Part shown: positions 1-11,393 of the stretch, in pieces
Layout of the letters: the number at the start of each line of letters is the position of its first letter
How positions within the stretch are numbered: position 1 is the stretch's first letter
Assembly: GCF_001949145.1 (NCBI RefSeq)
Contig: NW_019091404.1
Location: forward strand, 3,090,885-3,154,884
Length of the DNA: 64,000 nucleotides
Source: Acanthaster planci
Taxonomy: Eukaryota; Echinodermata; Asteroidea; Valvatida; Acanthasteridae
Reading direction: 5' to 3'
Notes under the pieces: model-generated
The model's input: only the letters and a program-made list of their open reading frames with translations
What the model was told of the DNA's origin: nothing
Databases searched by the model: none
Program-made: the position numbers and the translations under genes

Positions 1-175
1 AGGTCAATATCTCAAACCGTAAAGTATTAAAGCGGTAAGGATTCGACTACTAAATTTAACCTCAACGTAAGTCAGCGGTTTTCTTCTTTCGTTTGTGATC
101 CACAATCCTCCTGCAAACAAGTTGCTTCGTTTTCTGTTTTCGAAACTAATCACCAACCTGTGTCATGTCTTGCAG

Positions 176-960
176 ATTTGTATCTGGTTGACTTGATCAT
201 AATCCACGCATGTAGCCTGGTCATTCTCTTCTATCCGCCCACGGCGATTGAAGATCTTTTTAAGGTACGTCATTGTTATAATGAAATTGTGAAATTTTTT
301 TGGTGGTTTTAACAAAAATGTAGGTTTGGACTCTTTTAAGGTATTTGAAAAACAGTTACAGCATGGATTGATTGGTCAGAGGGAAAGAGGTTCACAGTCA
401 CGTGTCTTTTTTCCAATTTGGGACTGCTTGTTTAGACCAGGATAAACGTATGAACAAAATGTATTCCTTGTCCGTGTCGTGTTCCTTCTTCCTTTGGTAG
501 CCATTGCTTGCACTTTGTTCTGATATCGAATTCACGTTGTTTCCTCTCCCATTAAGTTGAAGCATATCCCCAGCTTTCGCTTCAAGGGGATCATTTTTGG
601 CGTGGTGTTGCTCAACTTCATCTTATCTGCGTTGGTAGAGGTCAGTAATCATGCTTATAAACGGCTGGTGTTTTTGTTGCAATCTGTGAGCTAATTGACA
701 GACACCTTAACATTTGCTCGGCGTGAAAATGGGCCTTCACCTCGAGTTGATTTCAGTGCATTAAATCAATTACAGCTTATTGCAAATAACAGACACTCAA
801 CTTTAGAACTTCCCTATTTTGCATTCTTTTTCTCCAGCTCGTCCTCGTTTCCAGTCGTACATTGATGGGGTTTCTGTCTTGTAAACGCTTCCGTAAAGTC
901 TCCCTACCAACGTATGAAGAGTTCAAGATAAAACCAATCCGCCTGAGCGACGATTCCTAA
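176..960 (+). CDS. P5-type ATPase (ATP13A-like), C-terminal exons only
   Basis: Three terminal coding exons, 176-264, 557-640 and 838-960 (TAA 958-960), join in phase 0 with gtacgt and gtcagt donors and ag acceptors. The first begins with two bases completing a codon from an exon outside the window. The encoded roughly 98-residue tail has two hydrophobic helices separated by a short loop with IPSFRFKG, then ...VVLLNFILSALVE and a basic end containing TYEEFKIKP. This layout (last two membrane helices, R/K-rich tail) matches the end of P5 cation/polyamine-transporting ATPases such as ATP13A2/ATP13A3. Those are late-endosome or lysosome pumps; the P5A member ATP13A1 is in the ER. The catalytic core lies upstream of the window, so the assignment rests on the tail alone and the P5A/P5B choice is unsure. 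An AATAAA follows 84 bases after the stop. Confidence 0.5.
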
Positions 961-1043
961 GGATAGATGGCATTTAAGTCAATTTCTGAAGTGTGCACAA
1001 AGTGAGAAAGTACCGTGTTGGTTTTGGGGTAATCTACGCGATG

Positions 1044-1049
1044 AATAAA
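1044..1049 (+). promoter_or_regulatory. Polyadenylation signal of the ATP13A-like gene
   Basis: Canonical AATAAA 84 bases downstream of the TAA at 958-960, in an otherwise featureless 3' region. Confidence 0.55.
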
Positions 1050-2759
1050 GCTTATTCGTGGTGAAAATTTGGATTATGTGCCATGTATCTATCGTCGTGA
1101 TTGGAGATTTCTTGTCACACATGGAGGCAATGATTTCTGAAAATTCAGCACTGCCTCCCCGGCAAGTGCGTAGTCGGTGGTGGGGGCTTAAAGGCGGCTT
1201 TCCATGTACGTTTTAGGGGTGCGTTGCGTACACGATGCGTTCATGCGTTTCACTTCCACGGACACAAAATTCGACTCCGTCAACGGAACACACGTGTGCG
1301 TTGCATTGTCGTCAAAATCGCTCCGGGAACGATTTTGGCTGATACGCAAGGCTTGGCACAAGTGTTGATACGCATATGGAAAGGCACCTCAAGGGTGCGC
1401 GTAGTCAGTGACTTGAAAAGTGTGTGGGTGTGGGGGGCGGGTAATTATATTTGTAATCCCCTTCGTCAAAAAGTGTGGGGGAGAGGGTATTTCGCCCACC
1501 CCTGGGATCTCCGCCATTGTTTATTGTTTTCTGTGTAATCTGCTCGATGGGGTGGTGCCAGACTATCTGAGGTTCCAAGCATCACATCCATCTCTTTTAA
1601 TATGGCTAAAACATTAAGTAATCGCAAATTTTAAATTGGTCATCACCGTAAAATATTGATTTATAATATATAACTTTTATATAATTGCTTCCATGTTTAC
1701 CCCCAGATCCCACGAATAAAAAGCTAACCGCCTTCAGTTCAGTATTATTTGACGAAAAAATGAATATGAAATTCAAGTTATGTAGGGCCTACAGTTTTGC
1801 TTTCCGTGTTAAAAGCTTTGCTCTGAAAAAGTTTGAATAGATATAAACCCGTAAATTGCCAACCTTGGAGATAAATATTCATTATTGTATTGATACTACG
1901 CAGATGGTCTTGAAGTAAACGCCCAAGTCTTCTTCGGTTCGAGTAAAAGACGTTTTATAATATATCCTAGGTATGCCGCAAATTGTAGAAAGGAAGGTCT
2001 TAATCTCTTGCCTTTGTTTTTTTTTTCTCTCAAGAAAAAAGTCTTTAATCATTGTACATAATTTCGGAAACAGTCTGAGAATGACGCCCATTGTAAAAAT
2101 TACCATCTTTGTTGTTCTCAACATAATACGATGGTATAACATAACCCCTGAAGAAAACGTTGGGCTGGAACCTAAAATTTGACTTTAATTAAAATCAAAG
2201 TGCGCCTACAAACCTGCAGTTTTTGTACATATGTTTCAGCTTTGTAGATTGTTGATATTTCTCAATGTTTAGAACATGGACTGCTGAGCTTTTTATCAAC
2301 TTATAGTTGTGACCTCGTATAAAAATAGATGAACTAAGTCTACCATTGCATGCCCTTCCGAGTGAATGTGATACAAACTTCCTGACCTAATACAAAGTCA
2401 GGCGAAATTCTTTTAAATACTACTAACTGTCCTAGGTACCTATAAATTCAAACTAAATTCGATTTCAGCGAACATTCAACGAATTTTGAAGTTGTGACGA
2501 AAAAATAAAAGGTGATATCAACCGTGCATGCGAATTACAATATGTAGATATGTCAACCAGTTTGTCTTTGTGTGTAACTTTTGGGACAAATGTTCTCATG
2601 ATTAACATTTTTCAAAAGCTGTGGCGGTTTGTCCAGAATTGATTTGGGTATGGAGTCCGGGGTGTGCTTCCGCATTCTCAACAACAAACGGTACCTGCGT
2701 CTGAGTTTGCCTGTTTCGTCTGGCGCCCTCTATTGATACAACAATAATTGCCAACAATC
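1050..2759. other. Intergenic region between ATP13A-like gene and SEC62
   Basis: No coding exon recognised. It holds a diverged dispersed repeat near 1538-1600 that has a relative near 52706-52770 (shared core GGTGCCAGACTAT, then GGTTCCA). The 60 bases before the SEC62 ATG are likely its 5' UTR. No TATA box is obvious there, as expected for a housekeeping gene. Confidence 0.4.
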
Positions 2760-5700
2760 ATGGCGGAGCGTCAGCCAGGCCGACGACGAAAGAAGAGAGA
2801 TGTAAGTGACCATTTCGTGACAGCCGAGATGTATAGTTGGGTTTGTCATGATATGGAATGTCAGCAATTGAAACCTCTTTCGCTTGGCAATACTTATATA
2901 CTGCATTGCTTTGAGATTTGTAAAATTAGGAAGGTTTGAATTGCGTTGATCATGACAGCTGTTGCCATTTTTGCACACAAACAAACAGTTGGCCGACTGT
3001 CATATCTGTGTCGCGAAAGGCCTAGTTAGGCAAAGCTTTATCCAGATGAGATAGCCTACTGTAAACATTGAAACAGTCTCATTGATTTATTCTGGACGTA
3101 GAGTGTTCAGCGCCTGCTGAAGTCAACTTAACTGAAAATTGATTTGTGCTCGTCTCTACAGGCTCAGCGCTCCATTCAGCTAGTAACATGAGTAATAGTA
3201 TAATACTAAGTTATAGTCATGATAGTAGGCCTAGGCCTATTGACATGATAGACTATTATAGAGCCATGCATGATGCATATGCCATGAACGGGCCCGGGAA
3301 GAGTTTCATATTTGGACATCAGTATAAATTACTCCCTACAGCGACCTGTTAGCCATTATGGCATTAGAAAGCAAAACATGTCCAGAAGAGTTCAATTCAG
3401 GAGGAAAAATACGAAGGCCTGAAACAGTCTCTTAGTCTTAGGCTTTGTGCACGGGGTGTCAAGTGGCATCCATATATGAAACTCTTTCTATGGGCCTTAA
3501 TGTCACGTTGTCCAGGTGTTAAAAAAGGGGAAAAATATTGATAATCATGGAATGGCCTAAATTTGTGCATACATATTCACGCATCGAACTTACTCGGTGT
3601 GTTACTTGAAATTAAATTTAAAAAGAGAGACATAGTAAACGGGGGAAGTCAAGATATGGCAAATAAATGTAATTTTTATTCTCAAACTGCATAACCTAAA
3701 TAATCACAGATTTATTCCCAATTCGAGATTCTCTTTACAGATTATTCAGAAGAACAGCTAAAATGCTGTATAATGACTTTGCAATATGCATGAAGTTTGG
3801 TGATGTAGGTTTTACTATAACAGATCCAACTCATGCAAATAATGTCATTACTTCACTTTGGTGACATCTAATGTTCTTGAAAATATCATTCCATGTTGGA
3901 TTTTAGTCAAAATTTGAACTTCAAAATGTGAAACCATAAAAAGCTCAGTTTATAAATAAACAAAATTTTGCCAAATTCAAAAGTATGTGAATAATTGTTG
4001 GCTTGGGGATATTAAAGGTGGGCAGGGAAAAGCAAAGCAGAGGGGATTTCATGCCTTCTTAATTGAATGTCATAGGATGGGCCGGTGGAGAAGCCTACGG
4101 ATGAAGAGACAGCCATCGGCAAACATCTCCGCTTTAACCTTGCCACTAAAACCAGCAACTTTATGGGACATAAAGTCGAGTATTTCACAGGTATCAACAG
4201 AATAGCTTGGTAACTTGTAGTTTGAATTTAATAACGGTGCGATACTGAGGTTATAGAATTCTTGACAGTTTTATTGTTGTGATTAGTACAGTTGAACATC
4301 TTCATTGAAAAGCACTGAGCTAACTACCCTTTTTGGCAGAAATTTGATCACCACTATTGTATTTACTCCTCCAGAGCCTCTAAAATCCAAATTGTTTTAG
4401 GGATTTGTAGGATGATTGAGGGTAGAATCTTTTCAAAGTCCAAGTGCAAAGAAAATTCCCTTGATTTCTTGTCAGTGGTCAGTTGTGAAAGTTTCTGGAA
4501 GCAGACTCACCTAGGAATGTAGGGCTAAAATTCTGAAACCATTTTCACATATCCTGATTTGATTGACAATGCAGGATCCAAGGCTGTGGATTTGATGTTG
4601 GATTCTAAGTGGGCCACAGGCAAAGGGAATACCGAGATCTTATTCACTACGAGGTCTTCAGTGGTGCATTATCTTGACAGGTATGATAATGAGCTCCTCT
4701 ACTGCTTTACACTGTCTGAAAGAACTAAGACTCATGTATTGTGAATGTAGCTGTTAAGCTCACTGGGGAATAAAATATTCTAATAAAGCCATGACACCGT
4801 ACCTTGCCTTTGTGAAGAACCAGGTACCATTGTATTAGTCTCTTAACCCTCCTATGCTGAAGTCTTTCTTTGGGTCACTTGGTAAACACCTCAAAGAAGC
4901 ACAGCTGTGTCATGTTGTGCACTGCACCAACATGCAAGAGAGTGACCTTGGGCACTGGTGCATATTTGTGCTGTAAAACTAAAGGAGGGTTAAACTCTTG
5001 TCACTTGTCTTTTTGACGCCATGACATCGTACCTTGCCTTTGTGAAGAACCAGGCACCATTGTATTAGTCTCTTAAACTCTCGTCACTTGTCTTTTTGAC
5101 GCCATGACACCATACCTTGCCTTTGTGAAGAACTAGGCACCATTGTATTAGTCTCTTAAATTCTTGTCACATGTCTTTTTGACGCCATGTGAAATATTGA
5201 TGTGAATTTGATGATTTGAAAATTGGTGAGACAATCTGTGAATTCTTGTTTGCTTGGTACGATTTGATTTTGTTTCGATATCTACCAAACCATGTAAACT
5301 TTTATAGAACATGATTGGGCATACATGTATCATAGTCCCACAAAGGGAAACTCCATCTGCCTCTGTCTAGTTCCCATGACAGTGTCTGACTGGTGACCGA
5401 CTGACAAATGACTACCCATGGACTGACTGACTGACCGACTGTAACTCAAGTTGATTATAAGGCAAGTCTTCAAAGTTTCCTCAGCATGATAGTACATGCA
5501 TTTGACAACTGGTCTTTATTGGGTTTGATTTCTGTCCCCGTTCAGGCTTTTGCACAAGGGAATGTTCCATCGTGCCCTGAAGGTGGTGAAAAAGAACAAG
5601 AAGGAGGAAAAAAAAGAAAAGGAAGGGAAGAAGGAGGAAAAGACCGAGAAAGATGTGAAGAAAGGAGAGACGAAAAGCAAGAAAGAAAAAGGAGACAAGA

Positions 5701-8700
5701 AGGAAATCAAAGAGAAGCCAGAGAAAGAAATCACTGAGAAGGTGAGTTATTCTAGTGACTGATCACATAGAATAGTGTTAACCAGTCAACTTTATACTAC
5801 TGCCCGGTCAATATAAATGCATTGTGATATAATGATTGATTCAGTCGTTATGATATCTTAATATTGACATCTCCATATTAACATATTGACTTGTCAATTT
5901 ATCATGTCATGTATTAGCTGGTTTTTATATAAAATGAGCGGTATAACATGGTGTATTTTAAGGTTTTACCATTCCATTAATCGCATGAAGACTGTGCATG
6001 AGACTGATTCTAACCTTCTGGAGAGATATTCCTGAGTGATCAAGTGGGATTCGTAACCATTGATGCGATGATGCCCAAACGCAAGTAATGGATTTTCCCT
6101 GGTCATTATTTCAGGATGAAGGGAGTCCCAAAAGCAAGAAGAACAAGGAAGGCAAAAGGAAGATCAAGCTAGAACACACAGAGGATCAAGTCTTCAGGGA
6201 TGGAAATGATGTAAGTATGCTTGGATCTTCTGAGTTTGCTCTTTGGGTCATTTTGGAGATATACATGCAACCATACGTATGAAGCCAAGCCACGGTGGTT
6301 GTGTTTGTATTGCGCATGCCTAATGTGTATTAGACACGCGTTGCAGCCATTCATCGTTATATCAACAGTAAAAACACCATCAATTTATCTGAATTGCGGT
6401 AGTCAAGCGGTTACAGCATAATGGTTTGTGATGCATGGGGTGTGGGTTCGAATCCCGGGTCGAAATTGTGGGCAGGGAGGTTTTTTTTTTAAGGAAAATA
6501 AAGCCTGAATGTTATAGCAGCCTAATTTCACACGTGAAGTTTTTATGGTTAGTTGAGTATCTAGATGTCATGCATTGTGCATATTGTGAACCGTAGTTTG
6601 GCTTCATACGTGTGATTGCATATATTGCTCCATTTTGAGACAAATTGACACAGCCTTCAGACTAGCTACAGACTGACTGATATGAGGGATGGGCCACAGA
6701 GTTGCTACAGAGAGACAGCACTGACTCAACGTCAATTCTCCAAGCTTGTGCTTTTACCCAATGTTTCATTTTCTTTCTTTTTTTCATGTTTGCAGGCTTA
6801 CGTTTGGATTTATGATCCTATTAAACCAATGTATTATGTCTACGGCTTACTTTTGGGTGAGTTGGTGTCATTTCATGTCTTCTCCATAAAATTTCACTAG
6901 GTATACTCTGGGTCTCTGGTGCCATATAGTGAACTTAATTACACAATGTTCCTGATATATTGCCCAGTCCGTCAATGTTTCTATTAATCAATTATACTGT
7001 TGTCCAGGTTGTTGAGTACCTGTCATTTATCGTGATTGTTTTTCCAGTTGTTGGAGCTATTGCAGTCTGCCTTTTTCCTCTCTGGCCTCCATGGATGAGA
7101 GCTGGTACTTACTATCTGAGTCTTGGTGGAGCTGGATTGGTGGGAACTGTCGTGGTCTTGGCAATAAGTAGGTTGACAATAATGACATTGTAAAGGGGGA
7201 TAGTAGGAAGGGGACTTTACTCACGTCTCTGTTTCCGTAGACAGGTTCAGCCAGTTTGCTGGTGCCCTAGTATGTCATTACTTTGCTTGTCTTTGTATTT
7301 TCAAAATCTTTCTCTTGCATCGTTGCAGGGGGTCATAAGAACGTTAGAATCATGACATGTTTCCTCAAATCAGTAGGATTTCTTTATTTTTTACCTCCAA
7401 TAGACATAATGAATAGCGATCAACCGATGTAGGCTGTAACTGCGATCCGATGTCCATGCCAATGTTTTTACTGACAATAACTGAAAACGCAACCTTAACA
7501 GGGTGTAGGCCTGCTCAAGACAACACAGAACGTGTACTCCCTTAAAATTTAAAATATCAGTTTACACATTACCGTTAATAGGATTAGGTTTTGCCTTAAC
7601 TGAGAGAATTGTGCACGTCACCACTCCCATGATGTTCTGTTTTATTCAAACTCAACTCACACAGTGCGTACATTTACAGTACACGTACATGCAGAATGGA
7701 CACACAGCACCTTGGGCCGGCTGAATCACTGCTAGCCTTTATTCAAGACACGCATGGCACGTGTGGACCATGCTCAGCTCGTGGCTTCGCCTCTCATGTT
7801 GGTATCTTCATCATGCCAACGGCAGAGGTGCGCATTGTGTGTTCGGGTAGCCACGCACGCCTTGAGTAAAGGCTAAATCCCGGGCTTCTTTCAGACTAAT
7901 CACCAACACCCCGAGGTGCTACATGCGGTGTAGTTCCTTGACTCTTTTCATGGTGGTCGATGGAAATGGGACAAATGTACATGTACATTGACTGCTCCTT
8001 GGGTCCGTGGTTCCTGCACTGAGTTGTTGTGGCACGGATCGTGAAGATGTAATTTTTGGAGATAGGCCTACTTTACACAGGTTTAACCATGGTGTTACTG
8101 TTCATTTATCTCACCAAATTAAAAAAAAATCCTTTTTTTTTTTCATGCTTAAATAAAAATGTGAGATTTCGGCCCGATCCGATGTCCGATCATCAGTTGA
8201 TCCCTAATAATGATAATGCTATATCAAACTGGTTTGAGTAAATCCAATATTTGACTGATTTGGCCACTTTATCTCTTTATAGTTCGTTTGATCCTCTTCG
8301 TGCTTCTGTGGTCTGGCTCCATGGGACGTATCCATCTCTGGATCTTCCCCAATCTCCTTGCTGATGTGGGAATACTGGACTCCTTTCAACCTTTCTATGA
8401 GTGCAACGCAAAGAAACCCGACACGGACTCGACCAAAGAAAAGACCTTGGCCGAAGGAGAGGAAGAAGAAGAGAAGGCCAAGATGGACGAGGAGGAAAAG
8501 GCAGAAGAGGAAGCCCAAGACGCAGAGGAGGTACTGGCTCCATCTGTGGAGGCAGGAGAGGATGTTGAGGAGGACAAGATAGACGAAGATGATGAAGATG
8601 ACGATGAGAAAGTTGAGGAGGACGGCAGTGGATCTAGCTCCAATCCAGACAATCGAGAGGAATTTGAGATCATCGAGCCCGAGGACATTTCAGCAACCTC

Positions 8701-8719
8701 TGAAGAAACAGAATCATGA
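2760..8719 (+). CDS. SEC62: Translocation protein SEC62
   Basis: Eight coding exons: 2760-2801, 4076-4190, 4575-4680, 5546-5741, 6115-6210, 6796-6856, 7048-7167 and 8283-8719 (TGA 8717-8719). They total 1173 nt and 390 aa; human SEC62 is about 399. SEC62 is an ER membrane protein that works with SEC61/SEC63 in post-translational import of short precursors and also serves as an ER-phagy receptor. Family hallmarks in order are MAERxxGRRRKKRD at the N-terminus, NFMGHKVEYFTG, DLMLDSKWA, ILFTTRSSVV, a K/E-rich linker from exons 4-5, DQVFRDGND, YVWIYDP, and two membrane helices at about 199-217 and 227-257 around FPLWPPWMRAGTYYLS. Then come WIFPNLLADVGILDSF and a very acidic cytosolic tail. Residues 373-376 (FEII) match the position and type of the human LC3-interacting motif FEMI. 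The intron 3 and intron 5 repeats are listed separately. Confidence 0.96.
4797..5190 (+). repeat. About 83-bp tandem repeat, three units, first interrupted
   Basis: Three near-identical units in SEC62 intron 3 share the string ACCTTGCCTTTGTGAAGAAC, then CACCATTGTATTAGTCTCTTAA and TGTCTTTTTGACGCCATG. Unit 1 is split after its CTCTTAA by a 143-bp insertion (4847-4989). Units 2 and 3 (starting near 5022 and 5103) are uninterrupted. Confidence 0.85.
4843..4993. mobile_element. piggyBac-type MITE with TTAA target duplication
   Basis: The inserted DNA begins TTAACCCTCCT and ends AGGAGGGTTAA: perfect 7-bp terminal inverted repeats (CCCTCCT) flanked by TTAA on each side, the target duplication diagnostic of the piggyBac superfamily. 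The two other tandem units around it show the uninterrupted CTCTTAAACTC or CTCTTAAATTC sequence, so the empty site can be read directly. The element proper is 143 bp and non-coding, so it must have been moved in trans. Confidence 0.75.
6249..6638. repeat. Inverted-repeat-bounded element in SEC62 intron 5
   Basis: Imperfect terminal arms of about 45-48 bp: the left arm is about 6249-6294 (core CATACGTATGAAGCCAAG) and the right arm about 6591-6638 (core TTTGGCTTCATACGTGTG, its reverse complement with substitutions). The roughly 300-bp interior holds the tRNA-like SINE unit listed next. The superfamily is not recognised and no clear target duplication was found. Confidence 0.6.
6393..6490 (+). 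mobile_element. tRNA-derived SINE-like unit with pol III promoter
   Basis: A full A box TAGTCAAGCGG (6400-6410) fits TRGYNNARNGG. A full B box GGTTCGAATCC (6445-6455) lies 45 bases downstream, the spacing expected of a type-2 RNA polymerase III promoter. A run of ten T (6481-6490) could terminate pol III. The region between does not fold into a convincing canonical cloverleaf by eye, so a SINE head or tRNA pseudogene is more likely than a functional tRNA. Confidence 0.6.
7733..7875. repeat. Imperfect inverted repeat in SEC62 intron 7
   Basis: Left arm 7733-7758 (TAGCCTTTATTCAAGACACG...) and right arm 7849-7875 (...CTTGAGTAAAGGCTA) are reverse complements with a few mismatches, about 90 bp apart. 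It is probably a foldback transposon remnant. Related GATCCGATGTCC strings at about 7446 and 8178 hint at a larger decayed element around it. Confidence 0.5.
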
Positions 8720-11393
8720 AACCCTGTGAGAGGAAAACTTCAATTATTGTCCTACCAGTGCTGGAATGTCTACAGGTCCAAGTGTGGTCAGAAGATGGTC
8801 TGAAGGGGAAAGATATTCCAAGGAAGTGTGGTTTAAACCAGACAAATTTGGCAGATTTCAGACTTGAGAAATCTTGCAAGCCAATAGGGCATGGACATGT
8901 CAGACGAAAGTTGTATTTTGATACTCAAGAGATCATTTATGAGTACTAAGTGAATGTTTGTAGAGCATTCCAGCACTGTGATGGTAGTATACTTATGTGC
9001 CAGATTTTATTATTTTGGAAATTTTAATGAGCCAGCAAAAGTCCTGTTGATTTGTTTAGATTACACATAGCTTGATAAACCAACCAGGTATTAGGGTCTA
9101 ACTTTCAAAACCTAAGAGAAATAATTATACTTTGGAGCTGGCTATTCTTACAAGAATTTCTTTAAAATTGATCATGTTTATTCCTGGGAACTTTGAGTGA
9201 TTTGTCCATTGTGTTGGAAGTAGAAACTGTAACCTACGTTCTAAGGAAGGTCCTTTGCGTGGTCCACGGGTGGAAAATGCATTTTCTTTCATTATGTTTT
9301 TGACAGTAACTTAGCACTTTAAATTGAAACCACTTTGAAGCCTTAAGTACTAGTTGCGTTGAGCTTCACAATCTGTAAATCTTGTAAAAAAGGCAAATAT
9401 TTATGACCAACAAACGTCTGATGGGGAACTAGTCAGTAAATGTATTTTGCATTCTTCAGCCCTTTATGCTAATTGATGCCATACATGTAGCAGCTATAAG
9501 TATTTTAATTCTGTTCAAATTCTTTTTTTCCTCGAGGAAAAATGTTGGCCTACAGGTTAAGATGTCGGAAAAACTCTTCAGACAACCTTTGTCCCGATTT
9601 TTATTTGTTTGCATGGCTGAGAGGAGTAGAGGATGCTAGTATTTTTTTAACCCTAACCCCTAGGGACCATTGAAATCCTACATAACCTTGTTGGGTTCAG
9701 CATGGTTAGGTGTAATGCATTCATTATGGCTCTGTGAGTTGTTTCTTTTTTTCTCGCTGATTAATAATGTACATACGTACATGTATGTGTCAGTCTAGAG
9801 CTGAGATAGCTACTGGAGCTCGCGACTATGATAAATAGGGGGCACGCTAATTGCAGAGTGGCCTTTATTAAATTGGTTTGTTTCTCTGCTGTCATGGTTA
9901 CTGTTCATTGTTTCTGTTAAAATACTTTATTCTATCTTCCTCCTTTCCCAATCTGAGACGAGTGACTAAATGTCATGATTTTCCTGATGGTTTTTTTGGC
10001 TTTCTTCTTGAGGGACCTGCGCGGGAGCAGTTGATACTGATAAAATTTCCAAGCTAGAGCTTGAGGTTGCTGTCACCATGTTCCTATTAACGAGCGCAAA
10101 TTATGTCCACATGAACAGCATGTGCTCTTGTATTGATAGTTAAATTAATCGCGTATCTATTGCTACTATACTTGTAATTACATGTGTAACTCGTGTCCAG
10201 TACCGTGCAAAAATCTGTAGAGAAAATTAAACTATATTCAAGAAGTCATTTGTTTCATTCCTGTGTGATTTGGCGTGTTTGGATATTAACATTTGTGGCA
10301 ACCACTAAAAAAAAATCGTTTCTGTAGCTTATCGTCAGTGAATAGAACCTCATGGACTTGTAACAGTGCTGTCACGTTTTGTTAACGTGCCCTTCTGTTT
10401 CTGCTTCGTACTGCGCAAAAAACCGCAATGCTCAGAGACCAAAACACAAGTAAAATGGGGAAAATAATAAAAAGAACTAAATACTCGCTCTCGCAGGTTT
10501 TCCCTGAGTACTCCGGTTTCCTCCTGCCTCTAAAACTGGACCTTCTTCCTAACTCCGTAATGTGATGAATAAAGTGTATGAATAAACGTACCGTTGTTGG
10601 CGCAAATAGCCCGAGTTGGTGAAAGCGCCATTAAAACAAAAACAAAAAAAAACTAAAGCAAGTACAAAACAAAGTATATGTTGTACCATCCTCGTCCGCA
10701 AAATATGAGACATTAAAAAACAAAACTCCGGCCTGACTCCCCCCCCCGCCATGGTAAATTTGCTGAATCCGCCCCTAAAACGGGCAGACATAGTCAAGAG
10801 GGTGAGCGCGGTTCTATGACTTTGTATGAGGTCCTCAGTATCCTGGATGAACAAGCTGGATTTGATAGAGTCGATAGCAGTGCTCTCTCCTATGGCAGTA
10901 GGGACGCGATCCATCGAGTGGAAATAGGAAACAGCACAAGAAAACAAAGCGGGAAGCGTTTTCCGTCTATTGTGTACCGGAAGTTAGTTACACCAGGTGC
11001 CAGGTTGTCCCATACAATGATAAAGTGTGTTTATATTGTTATGACGCCCTCTCTTGGACGGAAAGTGCCAGTCCAAAAGCGCCCTCTTCTCAATAATTTT
11101 CTAAAAACATGTATTTCATCCCATGTAGTTATTTATCATTTGTTTGTCAACTCGGGGAAAATTTAGCAGTAGCAAACTTCCTTAATTTCTAAGTAGCAGT
11201 TGTTTATCGAGATATCTTGGAATCTTCATTTTTTTCGGTTTCATGTACAGAAGGTGGAAAGTCGCAACATGAACTACACGTTTTGCAACTATGGTGTAGG
11301 TACCGCAGCTGCGTTCGCGATGTGAACTAATTGGGAGGAATGTGATGTTTTGGTCAAGACGAAAAGGTAGCAAAAGACGAAGAACGTATGAAG
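8720..11393. other. SEC62 3' UTR and SEC62-GLCE intergenic region
   Basis: No AATAAA was seen close to the SEC62 stop. An ATTAAA at 10226-10231 is a possible distal signal, which would give a long 3' UTR. The region contains one copy of a 64-70-bp TTAA-type repeat (9647-9710) and a minus-strand GGGGCGGATTCAG-type transposon end near 10740-10780. A strong donor AAG|GTAAGC at 11393/11394 may end a non-coding first exon of GLCE. Confidence 0.35.
9647..9710 (+). mobile_element. Short TTAA-flanked repeat, copy 1
   Basis: Starts TTAACCCTAACCCC and contains CATAACCTTGTTGGGTTCAG, ending GGTTAGG. A second copy in opposite orientation lies at 14551-14620 in GLCE intron 2. The right-hand TTAA is degraded here. 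Confidence 0.55.

Noticed and set aside
6393-6490. Functional tRNA gene
   Set aside because: Both promoter boxes are perfect but the sequence does not fold convincingly into a full cloverleaf and it lies within a repeat.
10549-10947. 132-codon minus-strand frame
   Set aside because: Runs through poly-C and transposon-end sequence, has low-complexity composition and lacks any recognisable domain.
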